A stretch of DNA of 64,000 bases, taken from positions 3,782,001 through 3,846,000 of the forward strand of contig NZ_CP061008.1 in assembly GCF_014490035.1 (NCBI RefSeq), written 5' to 3'. Of the stretch, positions 49,849 through 59,072 are shown piece after piece. Origin of the DNA: Achromobacter xylosoxidans. Lineage in GTDB: Bacteria; Pseudomonadota; Gammaproteobacteria; Burkholderiales; Burkholderiaceae_B. The notes under the pieces are model-generated. The model had not been told where the DNA came from. It saw only the letters and a program-made list of their open reading frames with translations, and made no database searches. The first letter of the stretch is position 1. Each line of letters opens with the position of its first letter. A program made the translations under genes and the position numbers.

Positions 49849-50928
49849 ATGCAAGACGACGAATCGGCTCCCCAGAAGAAGAAGTTGAAGGACGTCGCGG
49901 ATCGAGCGGGCGTCGCAGTGTCCACCGTCTCGCGGGCGCTATCCGGCCACCCTGCAATCAGCGCCGCTACCCGCGATGCCGTTCAGGAGGCCGCCGCGCA
50001 CCTGGGATATCGCCTGCCCATGCAGGGCAGAAAACTGCGCAAGGCCGCGACGAAAGTCATAGGTGTTGTGGTGGAAGCGTTGCACAACCCTTTCATCACA
50101 TCCTTGATCGCTCATCTGCATGATGCGTTCGACGAAGCCGGCTACCACATGATTCTCATCATCGATTCAATGAGCGAGTCGAACTGCCTTCAAAGGCTGC
50201 GCCCGCTTGTCGACGGCTATCTCGATGGACTCGTGCTGGCGACCGCAACGCTGGATTCTCCTATCGTCACGGAACTGAAGCGCCGAGCCATTCCACTGGT
50301 GCTCGTCATCCGCTCGGTAGACAACTCGAATGTCGATACCGTCGAGATCGACAACGTCCATGCCGGCGCAGAAGCGGCACGTCATCTTTTCGAACTGGGC
50401 CACAGACGGATCGGGCTGGTCATGGGGCAACGCAATACGTCAACGAGCCGCGACCGGTCGGAAGGTGCCCTGGCCTGGCTGGAAAGCCAGAAAATTCGCC
50501 GTCAGGACGTACCGCTGATTTTTGGCATGTACACGATGGAAAGCGGTTACTCGAGCGCTATGACGTTGCTGTCCGGCCCTGATCCCGTCTCCGCAATCAT
50601 TGCCGGCAATGACACGATGGCGCTGGGTGTGCTCGAAGCGGCCAAACGCAAGGGAATAGCCGTGCCGCAAGGCCTCTCAGTCTTGGGATTCGACGATATG
50701 CCCCTGGCGGGCACGCACGTGATGTCCCTCACGACCATCCGGCAACCGGTTGAAACGATGGCTCGCACTGCCGCGCGCAGGCTGCTGGATCGCATCAACG
50801 GACCAATTCCCACGACGGGATCGCGGGATGTGCTGCCCATCCATCTGATCCAGCGCGAAACAACGGCGGCCTGGAACAGCACGCCGGTTGTTTCTAAAAG
50901 TCCAAGGACGAACTTGCAAACCCGGTGA
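49849..50928 (+). CDS. LacI-family transcriptional regulator
   Basis: The 359-residue repressor has a LacI helix-turn-helix near its N-terminus (LKDVADRAGVAVSTVSRALSGHPAIS, residues about 12-37) with hinge sequence, then a periplasmic-binding-like effector domain with VIGVVVEALHNPFITSL and SVLGFDDMPLAGTHVMSLTTIRQP (parts). AAAGG precedes the ATG at 49849. It is divergent from hpsN over a repeat-rich operator region and most likely represses the hpsN-sulfatase-Bug operon until its substrate appears. Its base composition is noticeably lower in G+C than the genes beyond 50970, like the operon it faces. Confidence 0.92.
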   Translation: MQDDESAPQKKKLKDVADRAGVAVSTVSRALSGHPAISAATRDAVQEAAAHLGYRLPMQGRKLRKAATKVIGVVVEALHNPFITSLIAHLHDAFDEAGYHMILIIDSMSESNCLQRLRPLVDGYLDGLVLATATLDSPIVTELKRRAIPLVLVIRSVDNSNVDTVEIDNVHAGAEAARHLFELGHRRIGLVMGQRNTSTSRDRSEGALAWLESQKIRRQDVPLIFGMYTMESGYSSAMTLLSGPDPVSAIIAGNDTMALGVLEAAKRKGIAVPQGLSVLGFDDMPLAGTHVMSLTTIRQPVETMARTAARRLLDRINGPIPTTGSRDVLPIHLIQRETTAAWNSTPVVSKSPRTNLQTR

Positions 50929-50969
50929 CCTCCGGCACCGGATCATGCGCCTGCCCGGACCGCGGCTAT

Positions 50970-52322
50970 TCAAACCTGGTGGGCGGTCGACCCCAGGATG
51001 CGCTCGGCGCAACGCGCCCAGTACAGCAGCCGCGCATCTTCCTTTACGAAGCCGACCATCTGGAAGCCCAGCGGCAGCCCGTTGGGGCCGCGCGCGACCG
51101 GCAAGGTGATGGACGGGTTGTGCAGCAACGACCAGATGCGGATGAAGGCCGAGCTGCCGGTCGAGCTGGCGAGCGGCGCCTCGCCCAGCGTGGACGGCAT
51201 GGCCACTGCGTCGACCTCGCGCGCAACGTCGTAGAACGCCCGGCGGCAGGCGTCGGCGGCGTCCAGCGCGCCGGCGTAATCGGCCGCGGACAGGCCCTCG
51301 CCCATCGTCAGGTACTCGATCAGCCCGGGATCGCACAGCGCCGCATGGTCGCGCTTGATGGCGGCATACTCGCGCGCCAGGTCGTAGGCCATGATCACGT
51401 CCTGCGCCTCGCCCATGGTGTCGAAGGCCGGCGGCATGACCAGCTCTGTGACCTTGACGCCGGCGGTCGACAAGGCGCGCAGATTGGCCTCGAAGCTCTC
51501 GCGCATGCAGGGTTCGGTGTCGGCCCAATCCTTGGGGCGCCACACGCCCAGACGGAAGTCGTTGCGCAACGAGGACGCCGGATCAAACCGGGGATCGCCC
51601 GTAAACGCACGCATGAACAAGGCCGCGTCGTCGACCGAACGCGAGATCGGCCCGATCACGTCCAGTACCCGCGAATAGCGCCGGATCGCCACGTAGGGAA
51701 TGGCGTCCAGCGTGGGCTTGAAGCCGACCGCGCCGCAGAATGCAGATGGCCGCAGGATGGAGCCCGCCGTCTGCGTGCCGATGGACAGCGGCGCCATGAA
51801 GTCGGCGACGGCCGCCGCCGAACCGGCCGAGGACGCGGCCGGCGTGCGGGTCAGGTCATGCGGGTTGCGCGCAGGCCCGGGCAGCATGATGGCGTGGCGC
51901 GACACGGTGTTCTTGCCCAGCACGTTGAAGCCCAGCTCCTGCGCCTGCGTCACCACGGGCGCATCGGCCTCGGGCTGGCGGCCGGGGAAGATCTCGGGGT
52001 CGCCCAATTCGGTGGGCATGGCGGCGGTGTCGATGGTGTCCTTGATGCCCAGCGGCACGCCGTCCAGCGCGCGCTGCCGGCCATGGCGGTCCCATTCGCG
52101 GGCGCGGGCCAGCGCGCCCTCGGCGTCCACCCGGACCCAGGCCTTGACGCCGCCGTTGCGCTCCTCGATGCGCTCCAGGCAGGCGCGCGCCCAGGCCTCG
52201 CAAGTCAGCTTGCCCTGCTCCAGCGCGGCCAGGCCCTCGGTGGCGGTCAAAGCGGCGATGGCGCCAGGCGCCGGACGGCGCGCAACGGGCGCCGGGGAAA
52301 CCATGGTTTCGGAAATAGGCAA
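50970..52322 (-). CDS. Amidase signature family hydrolase (TTG start)
   Basis: The 450-residue amidase shows the Lys/Ser/Ser triad: Lys94 (GVPLGIKDTID), Ser164 and Ser188 in GTQTAGSILRPSAFCG. The usual GGSSGGS loop reads TPAASSAGSAA, a mild departure. Family members hydrolyse amides to acid and ammonia. The start is a TTG at 52322 with GGAG 7 bases upstream; the next ATG (52304) has no ribosome-binding site. It is the last gene of the Liv-type operon (81 bases after livF) and likely acts on the imported compound or a pathway intermediate. It converges with the LacI gene at 50928. Confidence 0.9.
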   Translation of the reverse strand: MPISETMVSPAPVARRPAPGAIAALTATEGLAALEQGKLTCEAWARACLERIEERNGGVKAWVRVDAEGALARAREWDRHGRQRALDGVPLGIKDTIDTAAMPTELGDPEIFPGRQPEADAPVVTQAQELGFNVLGKNTVSRHAIMLPGPARNPHDLTRTPAASSAGSAAAVADFMAPLSIGTQTAGSILRPSAFCGAVGFKPTLDAIPYVAIRRYSRVLDVIGPISRSVDDAALFMRAFTGDPRFDPASSLRNDFRLGVWRPKDWADTEPCMRESFEANLRALSTAGVKVTELVMPPAFDTMGEAQDVIMAYDLAREYAAIKRDHAALCDPGLIEYLTMGEGLSAADYAGALDAADACRRAFYDVAREVDAVAMPSTLGEAPLASSTGSSAFIRIWSLLHNPSITLPVARGPNGLPLGFQMVGFVKEDARLLYWARCAERILGSTAHQV

Positions 52323-52403
52323 GATACGGCTCCTGCAAAGAGATATGGGAATATGGATTTGCCATCCGCGACGGCGGCTGCCGGCGGGATGGCTCTGGCG
52401 CTT

Positions 52404-53150
52404 TCAAGCGGGGACGCTGCCGCTGGGCGGACGGTCCGCGCCCGCATGGCCGCCCCGCCCTATGTACAGATCGCTCATGTGCTGGTTGGCCAGCAGCGCC
52501 TGCCCCGTGTCGGTCAGCACGATGCGGCCGGAATCCAGGATGTAGCCGCGGTCGCTGAATGCCAGCGCCTGGCGCGCGCGCTGCTCCACCATCAGCACGC
52601 CCACGCCGATCTGGGGCAAGCGCCGCACTTCGGCGAACACCTGCTCGGTCAGCGCCGGCGACAAGGCGGCGGACGGTTCGTCCAGCACCATCAGGCGCGG
52701 CGAGGACATCAGCGCGCGGGCAAAGGCCAGCTGCTGGCGTTCGCCGCCGGAGAGGTTCTCGGCATGGGTCTTGCGCCGCCCGGCCAGCGCGGGAAACAGG
52801 TCGAACATGTCGCGGATGCGCTTTTCGCGCGCCTGCACGTGCTCCACCACCTGCAGGTTTTCCAGCACCGTCAGCGCGCCGAACACGTTGCGCACCTGCG
52901 GCACGTATGAGATGCCGATGCGCACGCGCTCCTCGACCGGCAGCGCGAGCAGGTCGCGGTCATCGAAGGTCATGGTGCCGGCGATGCGCGGCAACAAACC
53001 CATCACCGCCTTGACCAGCGTGGACTTGCCCGCGCCGTTGGTGCCGGCGATGGTGACGATCTCGCGCGGCGCCACGTGCATGTCGATGCCGGACACGATA
53101 TCGACCTCACCGTAGCCCCCGGACAGGCCTTGCATGACGAGCTGGCTCAT
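52404..53150 (-). CDS. livF: Branched-chain-type ABC importer, ATP-binding protein LivF-like
   Basis: The 248-residue ATPase has Walker A GTNGAGKS, signature LSGGERQQ and Walker B LMVLDEPSAALSP, the LivF subtype. Its ATG overlaps the livG stop (ATGA). With LivG it drives the LivH/LivM permeases. Liv-type importers carry not only branched-chain amino acids but also amides, urea and aromatic acids, so the name gives family, not substrate. The C-terminus carries an extra Ala/Gly/Pro-rich tail of about 15 residues. Confidence 0.93.
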   Translation of the reverse strand: MSQLVMQGLSGGYGEVDIVSGIDMHVAPREIVTIAGTNGAGKSTLVKAVMGLLPRIAGTMTFDDRDLLALPVEERVRIGISYVPQVRNVFGALTVLENLQVVEHVQAREKRIRDMFDLFPALAGRRKTHAENLSGGERQQLAFARALMSSPRLMVLDEPSAALSPALTEQVFAEVRRLPQIGVGVLMVEQRARQALAFSDRGYILDSGRIVLTDTGQALLANQHMSDLYIGRGGHAGADRPPSGSVPA

Positions 53151-53908
53151 ATCACTCCCCCCATGTACGCTTCGCGCACCTGTTCATTGGCCAGCACGCT
53201 GTCGGGCGTGCCTTCGGCGATGACCCGGCCGCGGTCCATGACGTACATGCGCGGCACGATGCGCGACAGCTCTTCCAGGTTGTGTTCGATGATGGCGACG
53301 GTCAGGCCGCGCTGGTTCAGTTCCACGATGCGCGCCGACAGCTCTTCGATCAGCACCGGATTGACCCCGGCGAACGGCTCGTCCAGCAGGATGCAGCGCG
53401 GCTCCAGCATCAAGAGCCGCCCCAGCTCCAGCAGCTTCTTCTGCCCGCCCGACAACTTGCCGGCGGGCTCGTCCGCCACCCGGGACAGGTTCAGGAAGGC
53501 CAGCAGCTCGTGCACCCGCTCCGCGTTGCGCGCTTCTTCGCGGGCGACTTCGCGGCGGGCGAAGACCAGCGCCGCCAGCTTTTCGCCGCGCTGGTCCGGC
53601 GCGGCCGCCATCATGTTGTCAAAGACCGTCAGCTGGCTGAACTCGCGCGGCACCTGGAAGGTCCGCGCCAGGCCCCGGCGCACGCGCTGGTGCACGGCCA
53701 CGCCCGTGATGTCCTCGTCGGCGAAGCGCACCGACCCGGAACTGGGCGGGATGTAGCCCGTGACCACCGAGAACAGCGTGCTCTTGCCCGCGCCGTTGGT
53801 GCCGATCACCCCGACCATTTCACCCTTGCGCACTTCCAGCGATACGTCGTCCAGCGCCTTGAAGCCGCCGAAGCTGGCGCTCAGCCCTTTGATGCAAAGC
53901 AGCGTCAT
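53147..53908 (-). CDS. livG: Branched-chain-type ABC importer, ATP-binding protein LivG-like
   Basis: The 253-residue ATPase has Walker A GTNGAGKS, signature LSGGQKKLLE, Walker B CILLDEPFAGVNP and the LivG-type C-terminal block EGTPDSVLANEQVREAYMG (19 residues), including the A-Y-(M/L)-G ending. The ATG at 53908 overlaps the livM stop (ATGA); the open frame upstream to 54592 lies inside livM. It forms the heterodimeric motor with LivF. Confidence 0.94.
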   Translation of the reverse strand: MTLLCIKGLSASFGGFKALDDVSLEVRKGEMVGVIGTNGAGKSTLFSVVTGYIPPSSGSVRFADEDITGVAVHQRVRRGLARTFQVPREFSQLTVFDNMMAAAPDQRGEKLAALVFARREVAREEARNAERVHELLAFLNLSRVADEPAGKLSGGQKKLLELGRLLMLEPRCILLDEPFAGVNPVLIEELSARIVELNQRGLTVAIIEHNLEELSRIVPRMYVMDRGRVIAEGTPDSVLANEQVREAYMGGVI

Positions 53909-54807
53909 GCCTTTCTCCTGCGCGTAGTGCCCGCGTTGCCAAAAATGCCCTGGGGCCGGTAAAGCACCACGCAGATGAGCGCCAGGCCGATGACGCCGAT
54001 GCGCACGCTGGCCATCTGCACCTCCGAGATGCCGCCGACGAAGTCGCGCACGAAGCGCGAGCCTTCCAGGAACCCGACCAGCAGCACCGTGCCGGCCACC
54101 ACGCCGCTCAGGCGCCCCACCCCGCCCAGGATGATGGCGATCCAGATGTAGAAGGTGATCAGCGGCACGAACTGCTCGGGGCTGATGAAGGTCAGGTAGT
54201 GCGCCTGGAAGGCGCCCGCCAGGCCGGCCAGGCCCGCGCCCAGCATCAGCGAACGGGTCTTGAAACGGGCCGGGTCCTTGCCCAGCGCCCGCACCGCGAC
54301 TTCGTTGTCCCGCACCGCCTCGATCACGCGGCCAAACGGGCTGCGTATCACCAGGTGGATGAGGAACAAGGCGCCGGCGTTGACCGCCAGAAGCAACAGC
54401 ATGATCCACAGGTCCACCGTCTGCGGCGAGGCCCAGCCCGCGAACAGCCGCGGGATGCCCGGCAGGCCGTGCATCCCGCGCGTCAGCCATTCCTCGGTCT
54501 GCAGCATCATGCGCACCGACTCCGAGAAACCCAGCGTCACGATGGCGAGGTAGTCGCTGCCCAGCCGCAAGGCGATCATGCCCAGCGGCCACGCGGCCAG
54601 CGCCGCGAACGCCGCGGCCGCCGCCATGGAGATGGGTATGGGCACGCCCTTGAGCGACAGCAGGGCCGAGGTGTAGGCGCCGATGGCGAAAAAGCCGACG
54701 TGGCCGAAGTTGATCAGTCCGGTGAACCCGTAGTGCAGCGACAGGCCGAAGGCCAGCAGCATGTAGATCAGGATCCCGATGGCGATAGCAATCAGATAGG
54801 CTTCCAT
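53905..54807 (-). CDS. livM: Branched-chain-type ABC importer, permease LivM-like
   Basis: The 300-residue permease has about eight to nine hydrophobic helices and the LivM motif GFTGLINFGHVGFFAIGAY near the N-terminus, with SPFGRVIEAVRDNEVAVRALG in the middle (cytoplasmic loop contacting the ATPase). It ends in a basic TTRRRKA tail. The start at 54807 is the first Met of the hydrophobic N-terminus. It pairs with LivH, which starts just upstream with a 4-base gap. Confidence 0.93.
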   Translation of the reverse strand: MEAYLIAIAIGILIYMLLAFGLSLHYGFTGLINFGHVGFFAIGAYTSALLSLKGVPIPISMAAAAAFAALAAWPLGMIALRLGSDYLAIVTLGFSESVRMMLQTEEWLTRGMHGLPGIPRLFAGWASPQTVDLWIMLLLLAVNAGALFLIHLVIRSPFGRVIEAVRDNEVAVRALGKDPARFKTRSLMLGAGLAGLAGAFQAHYLTFISPEQFVPLITFYIWIAIILGGVGRLSGVVAGTVLLVGFLEGSRFVRDFVGGISEVQMASVRIGVIGLALICVVLYRPQGIFGNAGTTRRRKA

Positions 54808-54811
54808 GATT

Positions 54812-55687
54812 TCACCTCGCCGCCATCGGACGGCCGAAGATGCCCTGGGGACGCAGCAGCAGCACGCACAGCAGCACCGCGAAGGCGAATACGATCTTGT
54901 AGGCAGGTCCCACCACCAGGCTGGCGACTTCCTGCGCAATGCTGAACACCATGATCCCGACGATGGCGCCCACCGGATTGCCGATGCCGCCCAGGATCAC
55001 GGCCGCGAACATGGGCATCAGCAATTCCCAGCCCAGCTCGGGGATCACCACCGCCTTGATACCCAGCAGTACGCCGCCCAGCCCGCAATAGGCGCCCGCG
55101 ATGCTCCACAGCGTGATCATCACGCGCCGTCCGCGGATGCCGCTGGCAGCGGCCAGCTCGGGGTTGTCCGCCACCGCCCGCATGCGCCGCCCGGTGGGCG
55201 TCATGTGCATCAGGGCGAACACCAGCGCCAGCGCGGCCACCGCCGTGCCGACGATGTACAGGTCGGTAGGCAAGATGCGCACGCCGCCGAAATTCCAGGC
55301 GCGCGTGAGCGGCAGGTCGAAGGTGTACTGGTCCTGCCCGGCGAAGAAGGTGATCGTGCTGCGCAGCGCGAACGCCACGCCGATGGACGCGATCAGGCGC
55401 GACACGTTGGAGCGCGACTCCAGCGGCCGGAACACCCAGGCATAGAAGAACAGGCTGACCAGGGTGGTGCCGGCGACGGCGGCCAGGCCGCCCGCCAGCA
55501 TCGAGCCGCCAGCCAGCGCCTGCGTGAAGACGGCGGCGTAGGCGCCCAACGTCATGTAGTCGCCGCTGGCGGCGTTGGGAAAGCGGGCGATGCCGAACAC
55601 CAGCGTGATCGCCAGTGCCGGCAAGGCCAGCAGCATCCCGATCACAACGCCGTTGATCGCGGCGTTGATGACGGTGATTGCATCCAT
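54812..55687 (-). CDS. livH: Branched-chain-type ABC importer, permease LivH-like
   Basis: The 291-residue permease has eight predicted spans and LivH features: MDAITVINAAINGVVIGMLL at the N-terminus, FGIARFPNAASGDYMTLGAYAA in helix 2-3, and the loop MTPTGRRMRAVADNPELAAASGI (part), followed by LGGIGNPVGAIVG near the end. It forms the channel with LivM. Gap to livK upstream is 27 bases. Confidence 0.93.
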   Translation of the reverse strand: MDAITVINAAINGVVIGMLLALPALAITLVFGIARFPNAASGDYMTLGAYAAVFTQALAGGSMLAGGLAAVAGTTLVSLFFYAWVFRPLESRSNVSRLIASIGVAFALRSTITFFAGQDQYTFDLPLTRAWNFGGVRILPTDLYIVGTAVAALALVFALMHMTPTGRRMRAVADNPELAAASGIRGRRVMITLWSIAGAYCGLGGVLLGIKAVVIPELGWELLMPMFAAVILGGIGNPVGAIVGIMVFSIAQEVASLVVGPAYKIVFAFAVLLCVLLLRPQGIFGRPMAAR

Positions 55688-55714
55688 ACTTGTGTTCCCC
55701 TAGTGTTTTTATCG

Positions 55715-56950
55715 TCAGACTTTGCCGGCGATGACTTCATTGAGCACCAGCTTGCCGTCGCGGATGTCGAAGACGCCAAAGTCCGGCACGGTCTCGCCCT
55801 GCTTGCCGAAGTCCAGGCGCGAGGACGCGCCGTCGTAGTCCACCGGCTTGCCGGCGCGCAGCAGCGCCTGGCCTTGCGCAAAGCCGCTGACCTTTTCGCC
55901 GCCGCCCTGCGCGGTCACGGCGCGGATCTTGCCGTTGATGGCAGCCACGTCCGCGGCAGCCCCCGCCGCCTCGATCGCCAGCGCCAGCGTGATCACCATG
56001 TCGTAGGACTGCGACGCGAAGATGTCCGGTTCACGCTTGGTGCGCTTGCGGAATTCGGCGGCGAAGTGCTTGTAGGCCTGATGCTCGTGGGCGGCGACGT
56101 TGGAGATCGAAATGATGCCTTCGGTGGCCTCCTTGCCCAGCGCCTTCACCAGGTCTTCGTTGGCGGTCCAGCCCGGCATGATGAACTTGCAGTCCTGGCC
56201 GGTCTGGAACCACTCCTTCAGGATGATGGTGGCGTCGGGCCGGTAGGCGCTCAGCGAAATCACGTCGGGCTTGGAGGCCAGCACCTTGGTCAGTTCGGTG
56301 CGGTAGGTGGTCTGGTTGGGCTCGTAGATGGTGAAGGCGCTGACCTGTCCGCCCTTTTCCTGCCAGGCATCACGGAAGTAGTTGGCCTGCCCCACAAACG
56401 TGGAGTTATTGAAGGCCATGACCGCCGGCCGCTTGAAGCCGCGCTGGCGCGCCACTTCCGCGAAGGCGCGGCCGAACACCGCGTTGGAGGCCTGGAACAT
56501 CCAGGCCAGCCCCTGCTTGTTCTCGGTCAGCATTTCCGGCGCGCCGCAGGTGTTCATGGTGATGAGGCCTGCGGCATTGGTGATGGGCATGGCGGCCAGG
56601 CCTACCGACGAGGGCCAGATGCCCACTACCGCCTCGACCTTGTTGATCTCGATCAGCTTCTTCACGGCCAGAACGGCCGCGTCGGGCTTGGTCTGGTCGT
56701 CTTCGGCGTAGAGCTGGATCTTGCGGCCGGCGGCGCCGCCGGCGGCGTTGACCTCATCGATGGCGATCTTGATGGCTTCCAGCATGGCCGGCCCGTAGGG
56801 GCCGCCGACGCCGGTGATGGAATTGAGCGCCCCCAGGCGGAACGGCTGGGCCGACTGCGCCCGGACCAGGGAGGGCGCGGCGGCGCAAGCGGCCAGCGCG
56901 GCGCTGGCCGCGATAAAGCCGCGGCGGGAAAGATGGATGGGCTGTGTCAT
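55715..56950 (-). CDS. Branched-chain-type ABC importer, periplasmic receptor LivK-like
   Basis: The 411-residue receptor belongs to the type I periplasmic-binding (Peripla_BP_6) family. It has a twin-arginine-like leader (LSRRGFIAASAALAACAAAPSLVRA) and then FRLGALNSITGVGGPYGPAMLEAIKIA (part), the canonical domain start. AAGGA precedes the ATG at 56950. Ligand-binding residues cannot be assigned by eye; relatives bind amino acids, amides, urea or aromatic acids. The 119-base gap before it (to the CaiB stop at 57070) is the largest inside the operon. Confidence 0.92.
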   Translation of the reverse strand: MTQPIHLSRRGFIAASAALAACAAAPSLVRAQSAQPFRLGALNSITGVGGPYGPAMLEAIKIAIDEVNAAGGAAGRKIQLYAEDDQTKPDAAVLAVKKLIEINKVEAVVGIWPSSVGLAAMPITNAAGLITMNTCGAPEMLTENKQGLAWMFQASNAVFGRAFAEVARQRGFKRPAVMAFNNSTFVGQANYFRDAWQEKGGQVSAFTIYEPNQTTYRTELTKVLASKPDVISLSAYRPDATIILKEWFQTGQDCKFIMPGWTANEDLVKALGKEATEGIISISNVAAHEHQAYKHFAAEFRKRTKREPDIFASQSYDMVITLALAIEAAGAAADVAAINGKIRAVTAQGGGEKVSGFAQGQALLRAGKPVDYDGASSRLDFGKQGETVPDFGVFDIRDGKLVLNEVIAGKV

Positions 56951-57069
56951 GAAGGTTCCTTGCGGCGTGAACATCTTTGTTCAACTTCGAATAGCCGCCG
57001 GCGTCAATAGCGCCGGCGTCCCCTTGGAGCTTGGATGCGACTTCGATACTGCCTGCTGCGGTTTGCCTG

Positions 57070-58269
57070 CTACGCGATGACTCCTCGGGCGCGCATGCCT
57101 GCAATTCTGTCTTCCGCCACGCCGAAGCGGCGCAGCACCTCGTCCGTGTGCTGGCCCATCAGCGGCGCCGCCGTGCGCAAGGCGCCGGGCGTTTTGGAAA
57201 ACTTGGTCGGAATGCCGATGGTCTTCATCTTGCCCAGCGCGGGATGGTCCAGTTCCTGCACCATGCCGCGCGCCAGGTAATGCGGGTCCTGCATGGCCTG
57301 GCCGAAATCGTTGATCGGGCCGCAAGGCACGGAGGCCCGTTCGCAGCGTTCGATCCATTCAGCCGCGTCGGCACGCGCGAATTCGGCTTCCAGCAACGGC
57401 TCCAGCTCGGCGATGTTGGCCAGCCGGTCGGAGTTGGTGATGAAGCGCGGATCGGTGATCAGTTCGGGCCGCTCCAGCACGTCCGCGCACAGGCGCTCCC
57501 AGGTGCGCTGGTTGGCCGCGCCTATCATGATGAAGCCCTGGCGCGTGCCGAAGGCCTGGTATGGCGCCGACACGCGGTGGCGGCTGCCGGTGCCTTGCGG
57601 CACCGTGCCGTCGGCGAAATAGGCGGCGGCTTCCCAGACGAACCAGGGCAAGCCGCACTCGGCCAGCGCGATGTCGATGTGCTGGCCTTCGCCCGTCTTC
57701 ATCTGGTGGATGCAGGCGGCCAGGATGGCGTAGACCGCGGTCAGCCCCGCCCCCACGTCATAAATGGCGATGCCCGACTTCAAGGGCCGCCCGTCGGGCT
57801 CGCCCGTCATGCTCATGATGCCGCTCATGCCCTGGGCCACCAGGTCGAAGCCGCCCTTGCCCGCGTAGGGTCCGGAATGGCCGTAGCCGGAGATGGAGCA
57901 ATACACCAGGCGCGGATTGATGCGCGACAGCGTTTCGTAGTCCACGCCCAGCGACTTGGTCACGCCCACGCGGTAGTTCTCCACCACCACGTCGGCCCAG
58001 CGCGCCAGCTCGTACAGCACCTCGCGCGCCTCGGGATCCTTCAGGTTCAGCGCCACGCCCTGCTTGTTGCGATTGATCTGGGCGAAACAGGTGGATTCGC
58101 CGTTCACGTAGGGACCCATTTCGCGGGAGTCGTCGCCGGCGCCGGTCTTCTCGACCTTGATGACCTCGGCGCCCAGGTCGGCCAGCACCATGGTGCAGTA
58201 CGGGCCGGCCATGATCTGCGAAAGATCCAGGATCTTGATGCCGGCAAGGGGGGATGCAGCTTGAGTCAT
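57070..58269 (-). CDS. CaiB/BaiF family III CoA-transferase
   Basis: The 399-residue enzyme has the complete single-copy family III fold: LAGIKILDLSQIMAGPYCTMVLADLGAEVIKVE (part) with the CoA-binding Rossmann start, and the nucleophilic Asp171 in GIAIYDVGAGLTAVYAIL that forms the aspartyl-CoA intermediate. C-terminal PCGPINDF is typical. It would activate the pathway acid as a CoA thioester, using another CoA ester as donor. It lies directly downstream of the enoyl-CoA hydratase gene (29-base gap), consistent with a beta-oxidation-like route. Confidence 0.92.
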   Translation of the reverse strand: MTQAASPLAGIKILDLSQIMAGPYCTMVLADLGAEVIKVEKTGAGDDSREMGPYVNGESTCFAQINRNKQGVALNLKDPEAREVLYELARWADVVVENYRVGVTKSLGVDYETLSRINPRLVYCSISGYGHSGPYAGKGGFDLVAQGMSGIMSMTGEPDGRPLKSGIAIYDVGAGLTAVYAILAACIHQMKTGEGQHIDIALAECGLPWFVWEAAAYFADGTVPQGTGSRHRVSAPYQAFGTRQGFIMIGAANQRTWERLCADVLERPELITDPRFITNSDRLANIAELEPLLEAEFARADAAEWIERCERASVPCGPINDFGQAMQDPHYLARGMVQELDHPALGKMKTIGIPTKFSKTPGALRTAAPLMGQHTDEVLRRFGVAEDRIAGMRARGVIA

Positions 58270-58298
58270 ATGCGGTCCGTCTTGGGTCGGTGGCCGGA

Positions 58299-59072
58299 TC
58301 AGCGGCCGATGAATTCGGGAATGCGCTTGGCGGCAAAGGCCTCGCGGCCGCGCCGGTAGTCCTCGGTGCCGAAGCATTCGTAGGCTTCGCTGCGCTCTTG
58401 CGCGCTTAACGCGCGTCCTTCGCGCAACTGGCCCACGAAGCGCTTGTGCCAGCGGTTGACCAGCGGCGCCGCCGCGGCGATGCGGCGGGCGGTGGCGTAG
58501 GTTTGTTCCGCCACGCGCTCGTCATCCACCACGCGGGTCAGCAGGCCCTTGGACATGGCTTCTTCGGCGCCGAAGATGTTTCCTTCCAGCAGGATTTCCA
58601 GCACGCGCGCAGCGCCCACCACGCGGATCAGGTCGGCCAGTTCCTGGTGGTCCACGGTCAGCCCGATGCGATTCACCGGGATGCCGTAGCGGCTGTTGCG
58701 CCCGCCAATGCGGATGTCGCACAAGGCGGCCAGTTCCAGCCCGCCGCCCACGCACACGCCTTCGATGCAGGCCACGGTGGGGTGGCGCAGGTGCTTGAGC
58801 GTGTCGGTCATGGAAAGCGTGAAGAGCGCGTACTCGGCCGCCTGCGCCGCGCCGTCGCGGTCTTCCTCGAAGCCGCCGATATCGCTGCCGGCGCAGAAGG
58901 CGCCGCCCGCGCCCCGCAGCACCACGCAGCGCACGCTATCGTCGGCATCGAGTTCACGCATGACCCGGCCGAATTCGCGGTACATGTCCAGCGTGAACGC
59001 ATTGCGCTTTTCCGGGCGGTTCATCAACACGGTGGCCACGCCGTCGGCGTCGCGGCTCAGGTCTATGCTCAT
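58299..59072 (-). CDS. Enoyl-CoA hydratase/isomerase
   Basis: This 257-residue crotonase-fold protein has both oxyanion-hole segments, GGAFCAGSDIGGF and IEGVCVGGGLELAALCDIRI. In classical hydratases two Glu residues act as acid/base; their equivalence here cannot be settled by eye, so an isomerase or hydrolase role is possible. The ATG at 59072 overlaps the upstream stop (ATGA). It should act on the CoA thioester produced by the adjacent CaiB protein. Confidence 0.9.
   Translation of the reverse strand: MSIDLSRDADGVATVLMNRPEKRNAFTLDMYREFGRVMRELDADDSVRCVVLRGAGGAFCAGSDIGGFEEDRDGAAQAAEYALFTLSMTDTLKHLRHPTVACIEGVCVGGGLELAALCDIRIGGRNSRYGIPVNRIGLTVDHQELADLIRVVGAARVLEILLEGNIFGAEEAMSKGLLTRVVDDERVAEQTYATARRIAAAAPLVNRWHKRFVGQLREGRALSAQERSEAYECFGTEDYRRGREAFAAKRIPEFIGR

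Noticed and set aside
57070..58269. Apparent loss of the catalytic Asp in the CaiB proteins at the QDA-like position
   Set aside because: I first aligned the wrong motif. The nucleophilic Asp lies earlier (D171 here, D383 in the 23409-24866 protein) and is present in both.
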